A DNA stretch of 64,000 nucleotides from Pelosinus baikalensis (GTDB lineage Bacteria > Bacillota > Negativicutes > DSM-13327). Position numbers and translations under genes: made by a program. The notes below the pieces were generated by a model. It searched no databases, was not told the DNA's origin, and saw nothing but the letters and a program-made list of their open reading frames with translations. The DNA lies in the NCBI RefSeq assembly GCF_020819555.1, contig NZ_JAJHJB010000009.1, forward strand, positions 1 to 64,000, given 5' to 3'. Shown here piece by piece: positions 54,920 through 63,438 of this stretch (positions are counted from its first letter, which is position 1; every line of letters begins with the position of its first letter).

Positions 54920-55007
54920 CTTTATAAGATATCTTGTGTTTTATCATAGCCCCTTATCACCACACATTCAATAGATTCAAAGCATTACGGCCTTATGACA
55001 CAAATGC

Positions 55008-55038
55008 GTACCAAAGTACATTTTATGTACTTTGGTAC
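55008..55038. promoter_or_regulatory. Operator candidate for the RpiR-type regulator
   Basis: GTACCAAAGTACAT, 3 bases, ATGTACTTTGGTAC: perfect 14-bp arms, in the gap between the regulator gene and the PTS gene. Confidence 0.65.
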
Positions 55039-55049
55039 ATGTATATAAA

Positions 55050-55092
55050 AATATAAAAACTGCCCCAAACTTTCGTCGAAGACAGTCTCATT
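55050..55092 (-). terminator. Terminator of the RpiR-type gene
   Basis: An imperfect stem with AACTGCC and GACAGTC arms followed by TTTTTATATTTT on the minus strand, right after the stop at 55097. Confidence 0.45.
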
Positions 55093-55096
55093 TTTC

Positions 55097-55867
55097 CTAC
55101 TTTATTTTATTCTTGCGGTACAACTTATACTTTACATACCATATCTCTATCAGCAGGAAATATGGCAGCATTGACTGATACGGCGTCTTGTCCTCATCTG
55201 CCTCATAGAGCTGAAACGTCGCCGGTGTAACATATAGATTCTCTGTACTCAGGCCCGCCAGTGTATTATCATGTAATCGGGTAATCGATATAAGCGGTAC
55301 ATCCTTGAGCTGCAGCTTCTGCGCAAACTCCACCGCCATCGGCGTCTCACCGCTCAATGAAACAATAATAACCAGATCATCCGTCTTCATCATCTTGGCC
55401 AACGAATGGAACTCCTCCTGCCCTCGCACCTCGTAGATCAATACATCATCAAAAAAGAAAAGTCTCTTTATCTCCTGTACAACATTACTCTGTACGTACC
55501 CCGAGGCATAAGCAAATACCCGCTTGGCACCATACATGAGCCTGCTGGCACCATCATAATTGCGCTTAACGATTTCCTTCCAGCTATGCTGATAAAAGCT
55601 TGTTATAGCTCCAAGCACATCCTGCTCATCACCAATGTTTCGTTCCTCTTCCATCTTCAATACAGCCTTCAGTTCGCCGAATCCGTCAAGCGAAAGTTTC
55701 TTGGCAAACCGTACCACGGTTGTACTTGATACGCAGCATTCCTTTGCTAAATCATGGATCGACATATGCCGGCATTTTTGTTTATGATTAAAAATATACT
55801 TCCATATCCCCATATCAGTCTGGTTCAAAGACGCTTTACGCTTATTAATTATTTCTTCTAATTTCAT
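55097..55867 (-). CDS. RpiR/MurR-family regulator of the alpha-glucoside operon
   Basis: This 256-residue protein has an N-terminal RpiR helix-turn-helix (MSIHDLAKECCVSSTTVVRFAKKLSLDGFGELKAVL) and a C-terminal SIS sugar-phosphate-binding domain (RVFAYASGYVQSNVVQ, DDLVIIVSLSGETPMAVEFA). It is the class of GlvR, which activates maltose PTS genes. The ATG at 55867, 7 bases after GGAG, is preferred to the TTG at 55873. It is transcribed toward the PTS operon and separated from it by a terminator and a strong palindrome, so it is probably its regulator, sensing a phospho-sugar. Confidence 0.9.
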   Translation of the reverse strand: MKLEEIINKRKASLNQTDMGIWKYIFNHKQKCRHMSIHDLAKECCVSSTTVVRFAKKLSLDGFGELKAVLKMEEERNIGDEQDVLGAITSFYQHSWKEIVKRNYDGASRLMYGAKRVFAYASGYVQSNVVQEIKRLFFFDDVLIYEVRGQEEFHSLAKMMKTDDLVIIVSLSGETPMAVEFAQKLQLKDVPLISITRLHDNTLAGLSTENLYVTPATFQLYEADEDKTPYQSMLPYFLLIEIWYVKYKLYRKNKIK

Positions 55868-56009
55868 CTTCAAGCTCCTAATTTTTGAACAAATCGCAAG
55901 GACGATTCTTTTGAGTCACTCCCATCTTCTTGTCCCATGTCATCAATATCTATTCATAAACCTGAAAAACAGTATTCTATATTTCTATTCTATTTACCAT
56001 TAATATACA

Positions 56010-56045
56010 AAACTCCTGCAAGGCTAGGTTGCTTTGCAGGAGTTT
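56010..56045. repeat. AACTCCTGCAAGG...TTTGCAGGAGTTT hairpin repeat
   Basis: Closely matches the element at 25800-25833, with changes mainly in the loop. It lies in the otherwise empty interval between the amidohydrolase and RpiR genes. Confidence 0.65.
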
Positions 56046-56178
56046 GTCGTATATATTGTTTTTTGATCAGATCCTCTTCTAAAGGAGTCTACAATGACTC
56101 CTTTAGAAGAAAAAGAAGTTTTAAGGCTGAGTCTGCTATCGGCTTTTGTTGCAAAGCATCCATTAGCTTTGATACCTG

Positions 56179-56991
56179 TCAAAGACCAAGATCATAAATC
56201 CTATTGGCGTTGTCAAAAAACACTTTGTCATGATGCTTTGCTGGAATAATATGGGCAACAAACTCAATATAATTGGAGATGTTAGCCAGCGGCCAATCTG
56301 TCCCATACAGCAGGCGGTCATAGTTGTCCAGGTATTCCAGCCATACTTTTAAAAAATTAATATAGCCTTTCTTTCTTTCAAAAAAATCCGGCATACTATC
56401 GATCCGGCCTTCCAAAATTCCTGAAAGGTCGGCAGCTACATTTTCATTTTTCTCAATAACCGCAATAGCATCTACTAACCATGGATTACCAATATGGCAC
56501 ATAACAAACTGGACCTGGGGATATCGCACCGCTACTTCATCCAAGGTCAAAGGATGACTGTATTTCAACAGGGCATTGCTGGAAGCAGTCAATCCGGTAT
56601 GAATAGCCACTGGTTTTTTATACTGCATTGCCAGCTGATAAAACGGGTCAACCACCGAATCGTAAATATAAAAGTGATTGTAGCCTGGATATAGCTTAAT
56701 GCCCACACAGTTCTTTCTTTGCAAATGTTTTTCTACTAAATAAGCTTGCTGCACCACCTCATCCACGTTAAAGCAGGTGCTATCCAGCCCGATGCAATAG
56801 CTAAGATAGTCAGGGTAATCGTGTTCGCGGAGCTCCAGGCTCCGGTTGCCCATGACCACACCATGAACAATGTTATGCGCAGCATATTGATCTTTCAGAT
56901 GCGCACTAGTATTTTTATGGCCCGCCACTTCTGCAATCTGGTCAAAGTAAGGCTCCTGACAAAAATGGATGTGGGCATCAATAATCTTCAT
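56179..56991 (-). CDS. Amidohydrolase family (TIM-barrel metal hydrolase)
   Basis: This 270-residue amidohydrolase-2 type protein has the metal ligands His7 and His9 in IDAHIHF, the lysine strand VGIKLYPGYNHF, VAIHTGLT and FVMCHIGNP, and the Asp in YGTDWPLANI. Members include decarboxylases and lactonases; the substrate is unknown. It is monocistronic; the LysR gene next to it faces the same way, 220 bases upstream. Confidence 0.85.
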   Translation of the reverse strand: MKIIDAHIHFCQEPYFDQIAEVAGHKNTSAHLKDQYAAHNIVHGVVMGNRSLELREHDYPDYLSYCIGLDSTCFNVDEVVQQAYLVEKHLQRKNCVGIKLYPGYNHFYIYDSVVDPFYQLAMQYKKPVAIHTGLTASSNALLKYSHPLTLDEVAVRYPQVQFVMCHIGNPWLVDAIAVIEKNENVAADLSGILEGRIDSMPDFFERKKGYINFLKVWLEYLDNYDRLLYGTDWPLANISNYIEFVAHIIPAKHHDKVFFDNANRIYDLGL

Positions 56992-57211
56992 TGGGCATTA
57001 GTCCTTCCTCAAATGTTTTCTTTTGCGTATATTCCTATCCTACATTATCTGCAGCCTATCTTTTAAAGAGTAACCCATATATATTCTTATCATACCATCG
57101 TATGCTGCTAATGAGAAGTAGTATCATACAGCATTTTTTACAGGTACATTGCTTTTTCCTGCCCCTTGTCTTATCCTGCACTTATATACTGGAGGCAATT
57201 GGATTTTATTA

Positions 57212-58108
57212 TCAGTCCCTGTTGCCAAATAAATATTCTCGCGTCGTTCCTAAGAAAGATTGAAGGATTGGTGATATCCATTTATCTTTGTGATACAACA
57301 TCTGTACTTTGTAATTGGGAATAGGCCCATCCCAGCAGATAGCATGAATTCGACCTTCAGCTAATTCTTTTTCAACTGTAAACCTAGGCAGCATGGAAAT
57401 TCCTAGACCAAGCATGATCAATTGTTTTATTGTTTCAATACTGCTCGCTTCTAAGAAGGACTGCGGTGACACCCTACAGTCCTTTAGGATTCTTTCTACG
57501 GAAGAGCGATAGCTGCAGCCTGGTTCGGTAAGAATGACGCATGTTTCAGCTAGGTTATGGGGTGTAATTATCTTCTTCAGAGCCAAAGGGTGATCTGGGG
57601 CTGTTAGGAATAACATTTGTTCATCAGATATATTCTCCACAATAAGATCATCCCCTATAATCTTATCATTAATGATAATCCCAACATCGATTTCGTTGTT
57701 ACGAATACGATCGCAAATGGTAGTACAACTTGCAAACTTTAAAATCATTTCTACTTTGGGATAAGCTCTTCGGTAAGTCTGGAACACCCCTGGCAAACGA
57801 TAGGTTCCCAATGACTCGCCAGTGCCAATTGTCAACTTACCTTGGAGATCATCAGTATTTGCTGTAATCGTTAACGCCTCAGAAGTAAGCTTAATGACTT
57901 GTTCAGCATAGGGCAGCAAGGATTTACCCTGATTCGTTAACATGACTCGATGCCCAAGCCGTTCAAATAACCTAACTCCCATCTCATTTTCTAAGATTTG
58001 AATATGGTTTGTTATTGTTGACTGAGCATATCCTAACCGATCTGCCGCCTGCACAAAGCTACCCAGTTTTGCAATGAGCGCAAAGGTTTTGAGTTGACGA
58101 AGTTCCAT
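57212..58108 (-). CDS. LysR family regulator
   Basis: This 298-residue, full-length LysR has MELRQLKTFALIAKLGSFVQAADRLGYAQSTITNHI as winged helix-turn-helix and the effector domain from about residue 90 (GKLTIGTGESLGTYRLPGVF). AGAAGGTGG precedes the ATG. It is divergent from the DJ-1-type gene with 118 bases between the starts, where AATCTTAGATT (58136-58146) fits a T-N11-A LysR box. It may regulate that gene. Confidence 0.9.
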   Translation of the reverse strand: MELRQLKTFALIAKLGSFVQAADRLGYAQSTITNHIQILENEMGVRLFERLGHRVMLTNQGKSLLPYAEQVIKLTSEALTITANTDDLQGKLTIGTGESLGTYRLPGVFQTYRRAYPKVEMILKFASCTTICDRIRNNEIDVGIIINDKIIGDDLIVENISDEQMLFLTAPDHPLALKKIITPHNLAETCVILTEPGCSYRSSVERILKDCRVSPQSFLEASSIETIKQLIMLGLGISMLPRFTVEKELAEGRIHAICWDGPIPNYKVQMLYHKDKWISPILQSFLGTTREYLFGNRD

Positions 58109-58226
58109 AAGCCACCTTCTTTAATTCAGTAATATCGAATCTTAGATTCTAAACATTCAATTTTATATTTACTTACGTCTATGATACGATAAAGCATAAG
58201 AAAATACAATTAAGGCGGCGATCTTA

Positions 58227-58838
58227 ATGAAAGCAAAAAAAGTATTACTCTTACTATCCAACGGTTTTGAATCTTATGAAGCCAGTGTTTTTACTGATGT
58301 GCTGGGCTGGAATAAGCTAGAAGGAGATGGTTCTACTGAAGTAATAACCTGTGGCCTACGAAAAGAGTTGAAGTGTACCTGGAATTTTACCATAATTCCC
58401 GAAATACAGCTATCCGAGGTTGATGTAACGATGTTTGATTCCTTGGCTATCCCAGGTGGCTTTGAAGAGGCAGGTTTTTACGTCGATGCTTTTAGCGAGG
58501 AATTTCTTTCTGTCATCCGGAAATTTGATCAGGAGAAAAAAATCATCGCCTCCGTATGCGTTGGAGCTTTACCATTAGGCAAAAGCGGCGTATTGAAAGG
58601 TCGCAAAGGTACAACCTATCATTTAAATAATGGCTTGCGTCAACAACAATTAGCTAATTTCGGAGTACAAGTAATGAATCAACCTATCGTCGTTGATAGA
58701 AATATAATAACATCATCGTGTCCATCTACTGCCTTGGGGGTGGCCTTTACTTTACTTGAAATGCTAACATCTGCGGATAACTGCCGTAGTGTCAAAAATC
58801 TAATGGGCTTTTACCCACCGTATAGTAATACAAATTAG
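58227..58838 (+). CDS. DJ-1/PfpI family protein
   Basis: This 203-residue protein has Glu15 (GFESYEA) and nucleophile Cys111 in IIASVCVGALPLGKSG, the DJ-1/PfpI active-site pair, and SSCPSTALGVAFTLLEML at the end. Such proteins act as deglycases, chaperones or amidases; this one is closest to the stand-alone enzyme type. AAGGCGG precedes the ATG. It is divergent from the LysR gene. Confidence 0.85.
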   Translation: MKAKKVLLLLSNGFESYEASVFTDVLGWNKLEGDGSTEVITCGLRKELKCTWNFTIIPEIQLSEVDVTMFDSLAIPGGFEEAGFYVDAFSEEFLSVIRKFDQEKKIIASVCVGALPLGKSGVLKGRKGTTYHLNNGLRQQQLANFGVQVMNQPIVVDRNIITSSCPSTALGVAFTLLEMLTSADNCRSVKNLMGFYPPYSNTN

Positions 58839-58860
58839 CATAAGTTGAATTGCGGATAAA

Positions 58861-58896
58861 AATAGGCATTAGTCAATATTTTGACCAATGCCTATT
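58861..58896. terminator. AATAGGCATTAGTCAA hairpin, repeat used as terminator
   Basis: 16-bp arms around TATT. It lies between convergent genes (DJ-1 type, + and NIPSNAP, -), 23 bases after one and 6 before the other. It is a copy of the repeat at 37475-37510, with changes in both arms that keep most pairs. Confidence 0.6.
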
Positions 58897-58901
58897 ATGA
58901 C

Positions 58902-59207
58902 TTATTTAAATACAGGCTTTAAAAAACTGCGTTCATAACTCAAAATACAGCGAGTTGTTTCTGCATAATCAAAAGCAATCTTGCATGCATCATCAGTTTT
59001 AATGATTTCTCTATATCGCTCATATTCAGCAAGACTTGGGAAGCTAAATAAAGCATAAGCAACATTGTTTGCTCCTTCATGGGGCAAAAAGTATCCATGA
59101 TGAACACCACCTAGTTTATTTACAAGTGGTATCCACATCTTTCCGTATTCTTCAAACTCTGCGACTTTATAAGGATCAATAATATATCGCAAATAACAAG
59201 TAACCAT
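58902..59207 (-). CDS. NIPSNAP family protein
   Basis: This 101-residue dimeric alpha/beta-barrel-type protein has YLRYIIDPYKVAEFEEYGK, LGGVHHGYFLPHEG and VAYALFSFPSLAEYERYREI, as in bacterial NIPSNAP proteins of unknown exact role. AAAGGAGG precedes the ATG. It lies 41 bases downstream of the Lrp gene, probably in one operon with it. Confidence 0.85.
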   Translation of the reverse strand: MVTCYLRYIIDPYKVAEFEEYGKMWIPLVNKLGGVHHGYFLPHEGANNVAYALFSFPSLAEYERYREIIKTDDACKIAFDYAETTRCILSYERSFLKPVFK

Positions 59208-59248
59208 TAATTAATCCTCCTTTTTAATTTGAGAATGCCTGGGATTCA

Positions 59249-59680
59249 TTATAAAACAGTATCAATAACAAAGGTTGTTGATGTTTCTATTATCCCATCA
59301 AATTTCCAAACACGATCTAATATCTTTGTCGTATCTTCCGGTGATGAAATTCTCGTTTTTATTAGCACACACCATTCTCCTGCCAGACGGTGACACTCCT
59401 CTATGACTACTCCGTCCATGTCCATGCCAGCTATTTCATCCGCAATTTTGGCAAAATAGCTTCCGTTGATTTTTAGAAATATTAAGCATCGGATACATGG
59501 TGTAACTTTTCGCCAATCAATTAATGCCTTATACCCAGTTATTATCCCCTCCTGTTCTAAATTTTCAATCCGTTTATGTATAGCTGGTCTAGACAGGTGT
59601 AATCTTTTAGCAATTTCTTCGTGACTAACTCTACCATTTTGTTCTAGAATTTTAATAATCTCGTTATCAATTTGATCCAT
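59249..59680 (-). CDS. Lrp/AsnC family regulator
   Basis: This 143-residue protein has the helix-turn-helix GRVSHEEIAKRLHLSRPAIHKRIENLEQEGII and the RAM ligand domain (CIRCLIFLKING...VVIEECHRLAGEWCVLIKT). The ATG at 59680 follows GAGGAGGATACTT. The LysE-type exporter gene lies about 350 bases upstream on the same strand; a regulator of amino-acid export is a reasonable reading, as Lrp and LysE proteins are often neighbours. Confidence 0.9.
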   Translation of the reverse strand: MDQIDNEIIKILEQNGRVSHEEIAKRLHLSRPAIHKRIENLEQEGIITGYKALIDWRKVTPCIRCLIFLKINGSYFAKIADEIAGMDMDGVVIEECHRLAGEWCVLIKTRISSPEDTTKILDRVWKFDGIIETSTTFVIDTVL

Positions 59681-59884
59681 AAGTATCCTCCTCGTATTAA
59701 TTGTATCACATTTCATCTTATTGCAAACTATAAGTAATTATTTATAGAAAATATTCTACTAATAGTAATCAAATCCCTCTAATAATCTATTTTCATTTCA
59801 TTAAAGTAGTAAAATGGCAATAAAATAGTTAATCTTCATTACGATTCGTAAAAAAACCTCAGAAATTATTACGTTCTTTAAACC

Positions 59885-59928
59885 AAAATCCAGGATTTCG
59901 CAAAAATGCTTGAAATCCTGGATTTTTT
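59885..59928. terminator. Terminator of the LysE-type gene
   Basis: AATCCAGGATTTC...GAAATCCTGGATT with T/A-runs on both sides, 105 bases past the exporter stop. Confidence 0.65.
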
Positions 59929-60034
59929 AGTCATATTATACTCATACATGCGGGTTGAGTTTTAATGACAGCCTACCTTTGAATGATATCGTCTAACGTC
60001 TTTAAATCCATTACCTTAATAATGCAGCTTAGTT

Positions 60035-60661
60035 TCATCGTTCAACCGTTAAAATTTTTACCCCCAAAAGCAAATAAATTCCCCCGCATACTTTGTTCAT
60101 CATATGAGTCGCTCGACTTCTTTGCCGAAGGAAATTTGTCATACCAGATGAGAAAAAAACGAGTAGTAAGCACCAAAGAGTACCGGTTGTTACGAAAGTT
60201 ACTCCAAGGAGTATAAAAGGTAAAATACCATAGCTATTCTCTAAGACAATAAACTGGGGAAGAAAGGACAGAAAAAACAGGGCAACCTTGGGATTGAGTA
60301 CACTGGTTAGAAGCCCCTGCAAATATAGATCTTGATTAGACATGACTTCTCCATTAGGTGAAACCAGCGTACTATTTTTTGCAAGTAAAGTAGTGATACC
60401 TAAATAAGCAAGATAGAAAGCACCGGCTATTTTGACAATGGTAAATACAAAATAAGATTGAGCTAGGATGACAGATAATCCCAATGCTGCAAGTAAGGTA
60501 TGAACTAAACCTCCTGAACTAATACCTAATGCAGAATAAATACCCGCCCTACGACCTTGTGATATACTGCGACTTAAAACATATATAGTATCCGGTCCAG
60601 GAGTTAGATTCAGTATGATACCCGCAAGTAAGAACATCTCATAGTGAACGATTCCAAACAT
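60035..60661 (-). CDS. LysE-family amino-acid exporter
   Basis: This 208-residue membrane protein with six hydrophobic segments has LNLTPGPDTIYVLSRSISQGRRAG as the conserved first loop and LNPKVALFFLSFLPQF in the middle, both hallmarks of the LysE/RhtB family. It exports amino acids with protons or sodium. The ATG at 60661 has better spacing from AAAGGAGG than the one at 60667. Confidence 0.9.
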   Translation of the reverse strand: MFGIVHYEMFLLAGIILNLTPGPDTIYVLSRSISQGRRAGIYSALGISSGGLVHTLLAALGLSVILAQSYFVFTIVKIAGAFYLAYLGITTLLAKNSTLVSPNGEVMSNQDLYLQGLLTSVLNPKVALFFLSFLPQFIVLENSYGILPFILLGVTFVTTGTLWCLLLVFFSSGMTNFLRQRSRATHMMNKVCGGIYLLLGVKILTVER

Positions 60662-60714
60662 GGTCATTCCTCCTTTATCACTTCTTTATTCGTTAGGACA
60701 TTCGAATTATTACA

Positions 60715-60852
60715 TTAACAACAGTATGCTATCACAAATAATTCTTCCAATGCCACTGCTAATAGTTGCAAACCTTTAGCTGAAAACCCTTTTTGGTAAA
60801 TTTCAGTCTTTACCGTTGCATCTGAAGCAAACAACATGATGTCCAATATATC
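60715..60852 (-). other. Unidentified coding-like remnant
   Basis: The frame reads DILDIMLFASDATVKTEIYQ, then KGFSAKGLQLLAVALEELFV and stops after IAYCC. The sequence looks coding, but it has no start, and the frame upstream (CPYESEVLKMN) is closed by a stop and shifted. Family not recognised. Confidence 0.3.
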
Positions 60853-60974
60853 CCACTAATTCATTTTAAAACTTCTGATTCGTATGGACATTGTAGCCAA
60901 GTCTTTTCTGGTTATAACACCCAGGGAAATTAGGACAGATTATTGGAATAATATTATCAAACAATCTTGGCGGG

Positions 60975-62012
60975 GTGATATATTTGTTGCTTGATCAATT
61001 TCTTAGTCATCAAAAGTTACCAAGAATCCTAATCCTTCGTTTAAGTTCTATTGGTGATGTCCTGCAGGCTTCACCCGTCGCTCGTGAACTCCGAAAGGCT
61101 TTCCCTTCTGCATATATATCTTGGCTGGTAGAGTCGAAATCACAAGAAGTCATTCAAGATAATAGTAATCTTGACAGCATTTTTGTGTGGCCTCGCAAGG
61201 AGTGGAACGACGAGGCAAAAAAAACAGGCGACTATCATGCTTTAGTCAGAAAAAATCTGGCCTTCGTTAAGCAAATACGAAAGGAGAAGTTTCAGGTCAG
61301 TATTGATCTGCACGGAATGCTTAGAAGTGGGTTACTAGGCTATCTCAGCGGTGCTAAATACCGACTATGTTTACCCAACCCTCCGGAGCATGCCGAATAC
61401 TTTGCTAATGTTAAAGTGAAGACTGAAAATTTTCCTACCGTGTTCTCACGGTATTTGAGTGTTCTAAAAGAATTCGGCATTCATAGGACTGAGCCCGAAA
61501 TGGAAATGCAGATTTCATTATGCGACGAACGATTTGCTATGGAATTTATGGCGAATCACGGTCTTAAGGAGAGAGGTTTCTTTATACTTAATCCTGCGAC
61601 AAGTCAACCAGATAAATGCTGGCCTACAGATAAATTCGCAAGGTTAGGAGATATGCTGGTAGACACATACCAGTTGCCAATACTAATCTTTGGTGCTAAA
61701 AGCGATCGCCCTCTTACTAAAAAGATAATAGCTGGAATGAGACACAAACCCATCGATGTTACCGGATTAGTCAATCTAAAGCAACTAGGAGCCATAACAA
61801 AACAAGCACGTACATTTATCTCCGGTGATACAGGCCCCCTCTATATTGCTCAAGCAGTGGGAACGCCTACTGTTGCTATATTTGGGCCGACTAATGCCAA
61901 CTACTATAGCTTAGGAAAGAAAAATCATATTTTCATTCAGGGAAGGGATGCACGCACGAATAACGTAACTACTATTGAACTTTATCGTGCCGTAAGACAG
62001 TTAACGCTTTAA
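60975..62012 (+). CDS. Glycosyltransferase family 9 (heptosyltransferase type)
   Basis: This 345-residue protein starts near LPRILILRLSSIGDVLQASPV, the GT9 N-terminal loop, and ends with SGDTGPLYIAQAVGTPTVAIFGPT, the nucleotide-sugar site. GT9 enzymes add heptose or related sugars to the lipopolysaccharide core at the inner membrane, which supports a diderm cell. Starts at GTG 60975 or TTG 60984/60987 are possible; GGCGGGGTG suits the TTG codons better. Single gene here; other LPS genes are not in the window. Confidence 0.85.
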   Translation: MIYLLLDQFLSHQKLPRILILRLSSIGDVLQASPVARELRKAFPSAYISWLVESKSQEVIQDNSNLDSIFVWPRKEWNDEAKKTGDYHALVRKNLAFVKQIRKEKFQVSIDLHGMLRSGLLGYLSGAKYRLCLPNPPEHAEYFANVKVKTENFPTVFSRYLSVLKEFGIHRTEPEMEMQISLCDERFAMEFMANHGLKERGFFILNPATSQPDKCWPTDKFARLGDMLVDTYQLPILIFGAKSDRPLTKKIIAGMRHKPIDVTGLVNLKQLGAITKQARTFISGDTGPLYIAQAVGTPTVAIFGPTNANYYSLGKKNHIFIQGRDARTNNVTTIELYRAVRQLTL

Positions 62013-62063
62013 AAGTATTTACTAACTCACTTTCGCTGAGAAAAAGGAGACGACATTTCATCG

Positions 62064-62132
62064 ATGCTTAAGGACCTGTTTGACAAAACCCTGCAAAAAA
62101 TGGTGGAAGCCGAGATGGATACAAATTACTCA
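62064..62132 (+). pseudogene. IS256-type transposase N-terminal fragment
   Basis: The frame reads MLKDLFDKTLQKMVEAEMDTN and then ends at tandem unrelated sequence. This matches the start of IS256-family transposases (LLKDLFxxTLQxMLEAEMDxHLGY). Only about 21 codons remain; the sequence then crosses into the 3' end of the AIM24 gene on the other strand. Confidence 0.55.
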
Positions 62133-63169
62133 CCGTCACCGCCAAGGAAACTGCCCAGACCACCAAGTATGGTGCCTCCTAGAACAGCCTTGCCAAGCAC
62201 ACTTCCTTCCTCTCTACTTCCGCCTCTCTGCGGCGCTGCTGCCAACATCCGCCCAGCCAATCGAGAAAAGGGCAGTGATTGCAGCCAAATTTTCCCTGGG
62301 CCTTGTAAAACGGCAAAGAACAATCCTTCGCCACCAAATAAAGCACTCTTGATATTTCCCGCTTGTTGAATATCGAACTGAACACTAGGCTCAAAAGCTA
62401 CAATACATCCAGTATCAACGTGTAATACTTCACCCGACTGAAGTTGACGCTCGACAATAGTACCACCAGCATGCATAAACGCGAGACCATCGCCCTCAAG
62501 TTTCTGCATGATAAACCCTTCACCGCCGAACAATCCTGTCATGATTTTACGTTGAAAATAAATCCCTACTGAAACACCTTTTGCTGCACATAAAAAACTG
62601 TCTTTCTGACAAATTATAGAACCGCCAATTTGCGCTAGATGCATCGGTATGATGTTGCCGGGATAGGGCGCGCCGAAAGCGACTTTAGCTTTGTTATAAC
62701 CACGGTGAGTAAAAACAGTCATAAACAGACTCTCGCCTGTCAGCAATCGTTTACCAGCACCCACTAGCTTATCAAACAAGCCTCCTTGGCTGCTTTTAGC
62801 CGATCCATCGCCAAAAATAGTATCCATTTCTACGGCGCTGTCTTTGTACATCATGGCTCCAGCTTCCGCTATCACGCTTTCACCAGGATCAAGTTCCACT
62901 TCGACAAACTGCATCTCAGTGCCAAATATTTTATAGTCCACTTCATCAGAAGTGCGAGTACGTATAGTCGGAGGAAGCACACTGCGTGCTGGCGGACCAG
63001 ATGCATTAGATGATGCTGCCGCTAATTCAGCTATTTTTCCAATGGGAATCCACTCAGGAAATCCTTCCCTCCAAGCTAGACCATTAGAATTCGCTTTTGC
63101 ATAGCTCCTTGCTTGAGTCGCGGTCAGCGGGCCAAATTGCTTACCGTCATAATCTAAGAACCACTCCAT
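62126..63169 (-). CDS. GYF_2 domain plus AIM24 (TIGR00266) protein
   Basis: This 347-residue protein has residues 1-50 as a GYF_2 domain (MEWFLDYDGKQFGPLTATQARS, WREGFPEWIPI), followed by an Ala-rich linker and then an AIM24 double-stranded beta-helix domain with VELDPGESVIAEAGAMMYKD, ESLFMTVFTHRG and GEVLHVDTGCIVAFEPSVQFD. The tail is Gly-rich (GSFLGGDGE). The function of AIM24 in bacteria is not established. The start follows AGGAGGG, and the leader has a 6-copy octanucleotide repeat. It may be slightly overlapped by the transposase relic at its 3' end. Confidence 0.85.
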   Translation of the reverse strand: MEWFLDYDGKQFGPLTATQARSYAKANSNGLAWREGFPEWIPIGKIAELAAASSNASGPPARSVLPPTIRTRTSDEVDYKIFGTEMQFVEVELDPGESVIAEAGAMMYKDSAVEMDTIFGDGSAKSSQGGLFDKLVGAGKRLLTGESLFMTVFTHRGYNKAKVAFGAPYPGNIIPMHLAQIGGSIICQKDSFLCAAKGVSVGIYFQRKIMTGLFGGEGFIMQKLEGDGLAFMHAGGTIVERQLQSGEVLHVDTGCIVAFEPSVQFDIQQAGNIKSALFGGEGLFFAVLQGPGKIWLQSLPFSRLAGRMLAAAPQRGGSREEGSVLGKAVLGGTILGGLGSFLGGDGE

Positions 63170-63180
63170 TTTTATTCCCT

Positions 63181-63228
63181 CCTATTTTCCTATTTTCCTA
63201 TTTTCCTATTTTCCTATTTTCCTATTTT
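63181..63228. repeat. Tandem octanucleotide CCTATTTT x6
   Basis: Six perfect CCTATTTT units (AAAATAGG on the transcribed strand) and a partial seventh, lying between the -10 box and the AGGAGGG ribosome site of the AIM24 gene. Confidence 0.9.
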
Positions 63229-63231
63229 CCT

Positions 63232-63266
63232 ACTATTATATGGCAAAAAACATACGGGAGCAAATT
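63232..63266 (-). promoter_or_regulatory. Promoter of the AIM24 gene
   Basis: TTGCTC, 17-base spacer, TATAAT on the minus strand; the start falls at or just before the octanucleotide repeat. Confidence 0.65.
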
Positions 63267-63438
63267 CCCCATACATTTCACCTTCCCTAGAATTATTCCT
63301 TTTAATACCGACATCATGAGTATCTCTAAATTCGTTTCCATAGACACCAAAATTAGGCATCTAACGAATAGAACATGAAATTATTGATAGTAAGAAATTG
63401 TATCTATATAGAAGAGGTCGTATAAAAATCAATTTAAA

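Noticed and set aside
62064..62369. 101-residue plus-strand open frame
   Set aside because: Only its first 21 codons look like a transposase start; the rest is antisense to the conserved AIM24 gene.
63181..63228. CRISPR-like array
   Set aside because: The 8-base units are adjacent without spacers; it is a simple tandem repeat.
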